NCBI RefSeq assembly: GCF_003667565.1
Contig: NZ_RCUX01000005.1
Span: 186,001-250,000 of the forward strand
DNA from: Mycetocola tolaasinivorans
Lineage (GTDB): Bacteria; Actinomycetota; Actinomycetes; Actinomycetales; Microbacteriaceae
Reading direction: 5' to 3'
DNA length: 64,000 nt
Numbering within the stretch: the stretch's first letter is position 1; each line of letters starts with the position of its first letter. Under the pieces are notes generated by a model. That model searched no databases, had not been told where the DNA came from, and worked only from the letters and a program-made list of their open reading frames with translations. The position numbers and the translations under genes were made by a program. This document shows, piece by piece, positions 63,461 through 64,000 of the stretch.

Positions 63461-64000
63461 ACCAGGTGGTGGGCTTGGGGTTGCGCTGGTCGAAGCCCTT
63501 CTGGTGCCAGTAGGGATAGATGGGTTCGCGATGACTGACCGCGTCGAGGCGTGAAATCTCCTCCGCTGAGAGCTTCCAGTTGAGAAGGTCGAGGTTCTGG
63601 GTGAGTTGTTCCGCATTGCGTGCGCCAATGATGACGTTGGCCACGGTCGGGCGGCTCAGTACCCAGTTCAGTGCAACCTGTGGAATGGTCGTGTCGCGCT
63701 CCCGAGCGATCTCCTCGAGCACATCAACGATCGGGTACAGCGCCGCATTGTCTACCGGGGGTCCGTCGTGGGTGCCGCCCTGGGCGATTCGTCCCTCCGT
63801 GGGGGTCAGGCCGCGTCGAATCTTGCCGGTGAGCCGGCCCGATCCCAGCGGGCTCCACACCATCGTGCCCAGCCCCTGATCCAGCGCCAGGGGCATCAGT
63901 TCCCACTCGTAGTCGCGCCCGACGAGCGAGTAGCTGCCCTGGTAGACAACGTATCGCGCGAGCCCGTATCGCTCGGAGGTCGCGAGTGCCTTCATGACCT
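63459..64000 (-). CDS. Aldo/keto reductase, C-terminal part; N-terminus beyond the window
   Basis: 180 residues visible. WELMPLALDQGLGTMVWSPL and GSGRLTGKIRRG in the middle, and VANVIIGARNAEQLTQNLDL near the end, are the NADPH-binding C-terminal features of AKR family proteins of the YajO/YcsN-like type. The catalytic Tyr/Lys/His/Asp lie in the missing part. The frame stays open to the window edge, so the internal Met at 63995 is not the true start. Confidence 0.9.
   Translation of the reverse strand, partial: VMKALATSERYGLARYVVYQGSYSLVGRDYEWELMPLALDQGLGTMVWSPLGSGRLTGKIRRGLTPTEGRIAQGGTHDGPPVDNAALYPIVDVLEEIARERDTTIPQVALNWVLSRPTVANVIIGARNAEQLTQNLDLLNWKLSAEEISRLDAVSHREPIYPYWHQKGFDQRNPKPTTW

Overview
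The window is high-GC DNA (strong G/C preference at third codon positions, many GTG starts, ATGA/GTGA stop-start overlaps) from a Gram-positive actinobacterium, most likely a member of the Microbacteriaceae. Pointers are the aroA / ECF sigma (SigH/SigR type) / zinc anti-sigma (RsrA type) junction, a fused actinobacterial 2-oxoglutarate dehydrogenase (Kgd/SucA), sortase-type surface proteins, and a kinase/FHA/MoxR/DUF58 envelope cluster. No rRNA, tRNA, CRISPR array, phage or insertion sequence was found.

Layout. 1-2 kb: 3' part of aroA, divergent from sigH-rsrA, with a well-matching SigH-type autoregulatory promoter inside the aroA start. 2-5.4 kb: a wall-anchored DUF11-type surface protein, an exported protein of unknown role and a small membrane protein. 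5.4-15.2 kb (all minus strand): hen1-pnkp, the bacterial RNA-repair pair; a Cache/HAMP nucleotide cyclase overlapping an MscS channel with a C-terminal cyclic-nucleotide-binding-like domain; and a CPA1 Na+/H+ antiporter whose stop codon lies in a 48-bp tandem hairpin repeat. 15.4-25.7 kb: a ROK repressor followed by MlrC-like metallopeptidase, CutC-like protein, a complete family-5 (peptide-type) ABC importer and a ROK sugar kinase, apparently one uptake and catabolism unit.

25.9-41 kb: a tightly overlapped operon of an acidic-repeat membrane protein, FHA protein, Hanks-type Ser/Thr kinase, a ~1980-residue Ig-like/FN3 membrane-anchored protein, MoxR ATPase, DUF58 protein, a transglutaminase-fold membrane protein that lacks the catalytic Cys and His, and a second FHA protein. 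It ends in a strong bidirectional hairpin. I read it as a phosphorylation-controlled envelope machine. 41-51 kb is mainly housekeeping: kgd, two CNNM/CorC-type transport proteins, an old-yellow-enzyme reductase, a HAD hydrolase, a GT87 membrane glycosyltransferase and a thiamine-binding-fold protein.

51-64 kb is more accessory: a decayed reading frame, a class II Fic protein behind two nested palindromes, an MmyB-type regulator divergent from an SDR oxidoreductase, a GNAT acetyltransferase, a 1682-residue LPTTG-anchored adhesin with seven 139-141-residue DUF11 repeats, an XRE regulator divergent from a type I methionine aminopeptidase across a three-copy 14-bp operator, a TetR regulator, and the C-terminal part of an aldo/keto reductase running off the end.

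The points most worth a second look are the cyclase/channel pair, in which both the catalytic and the ligand-binding motifs have diverged; the Hen1-Pnkp repair cassette; the kinase/Ig/MoxR cluster with its inactive transglutaminase; the covarying 48-bp hairpin array; and the palindrome-controlled Fic gene next to a relic.
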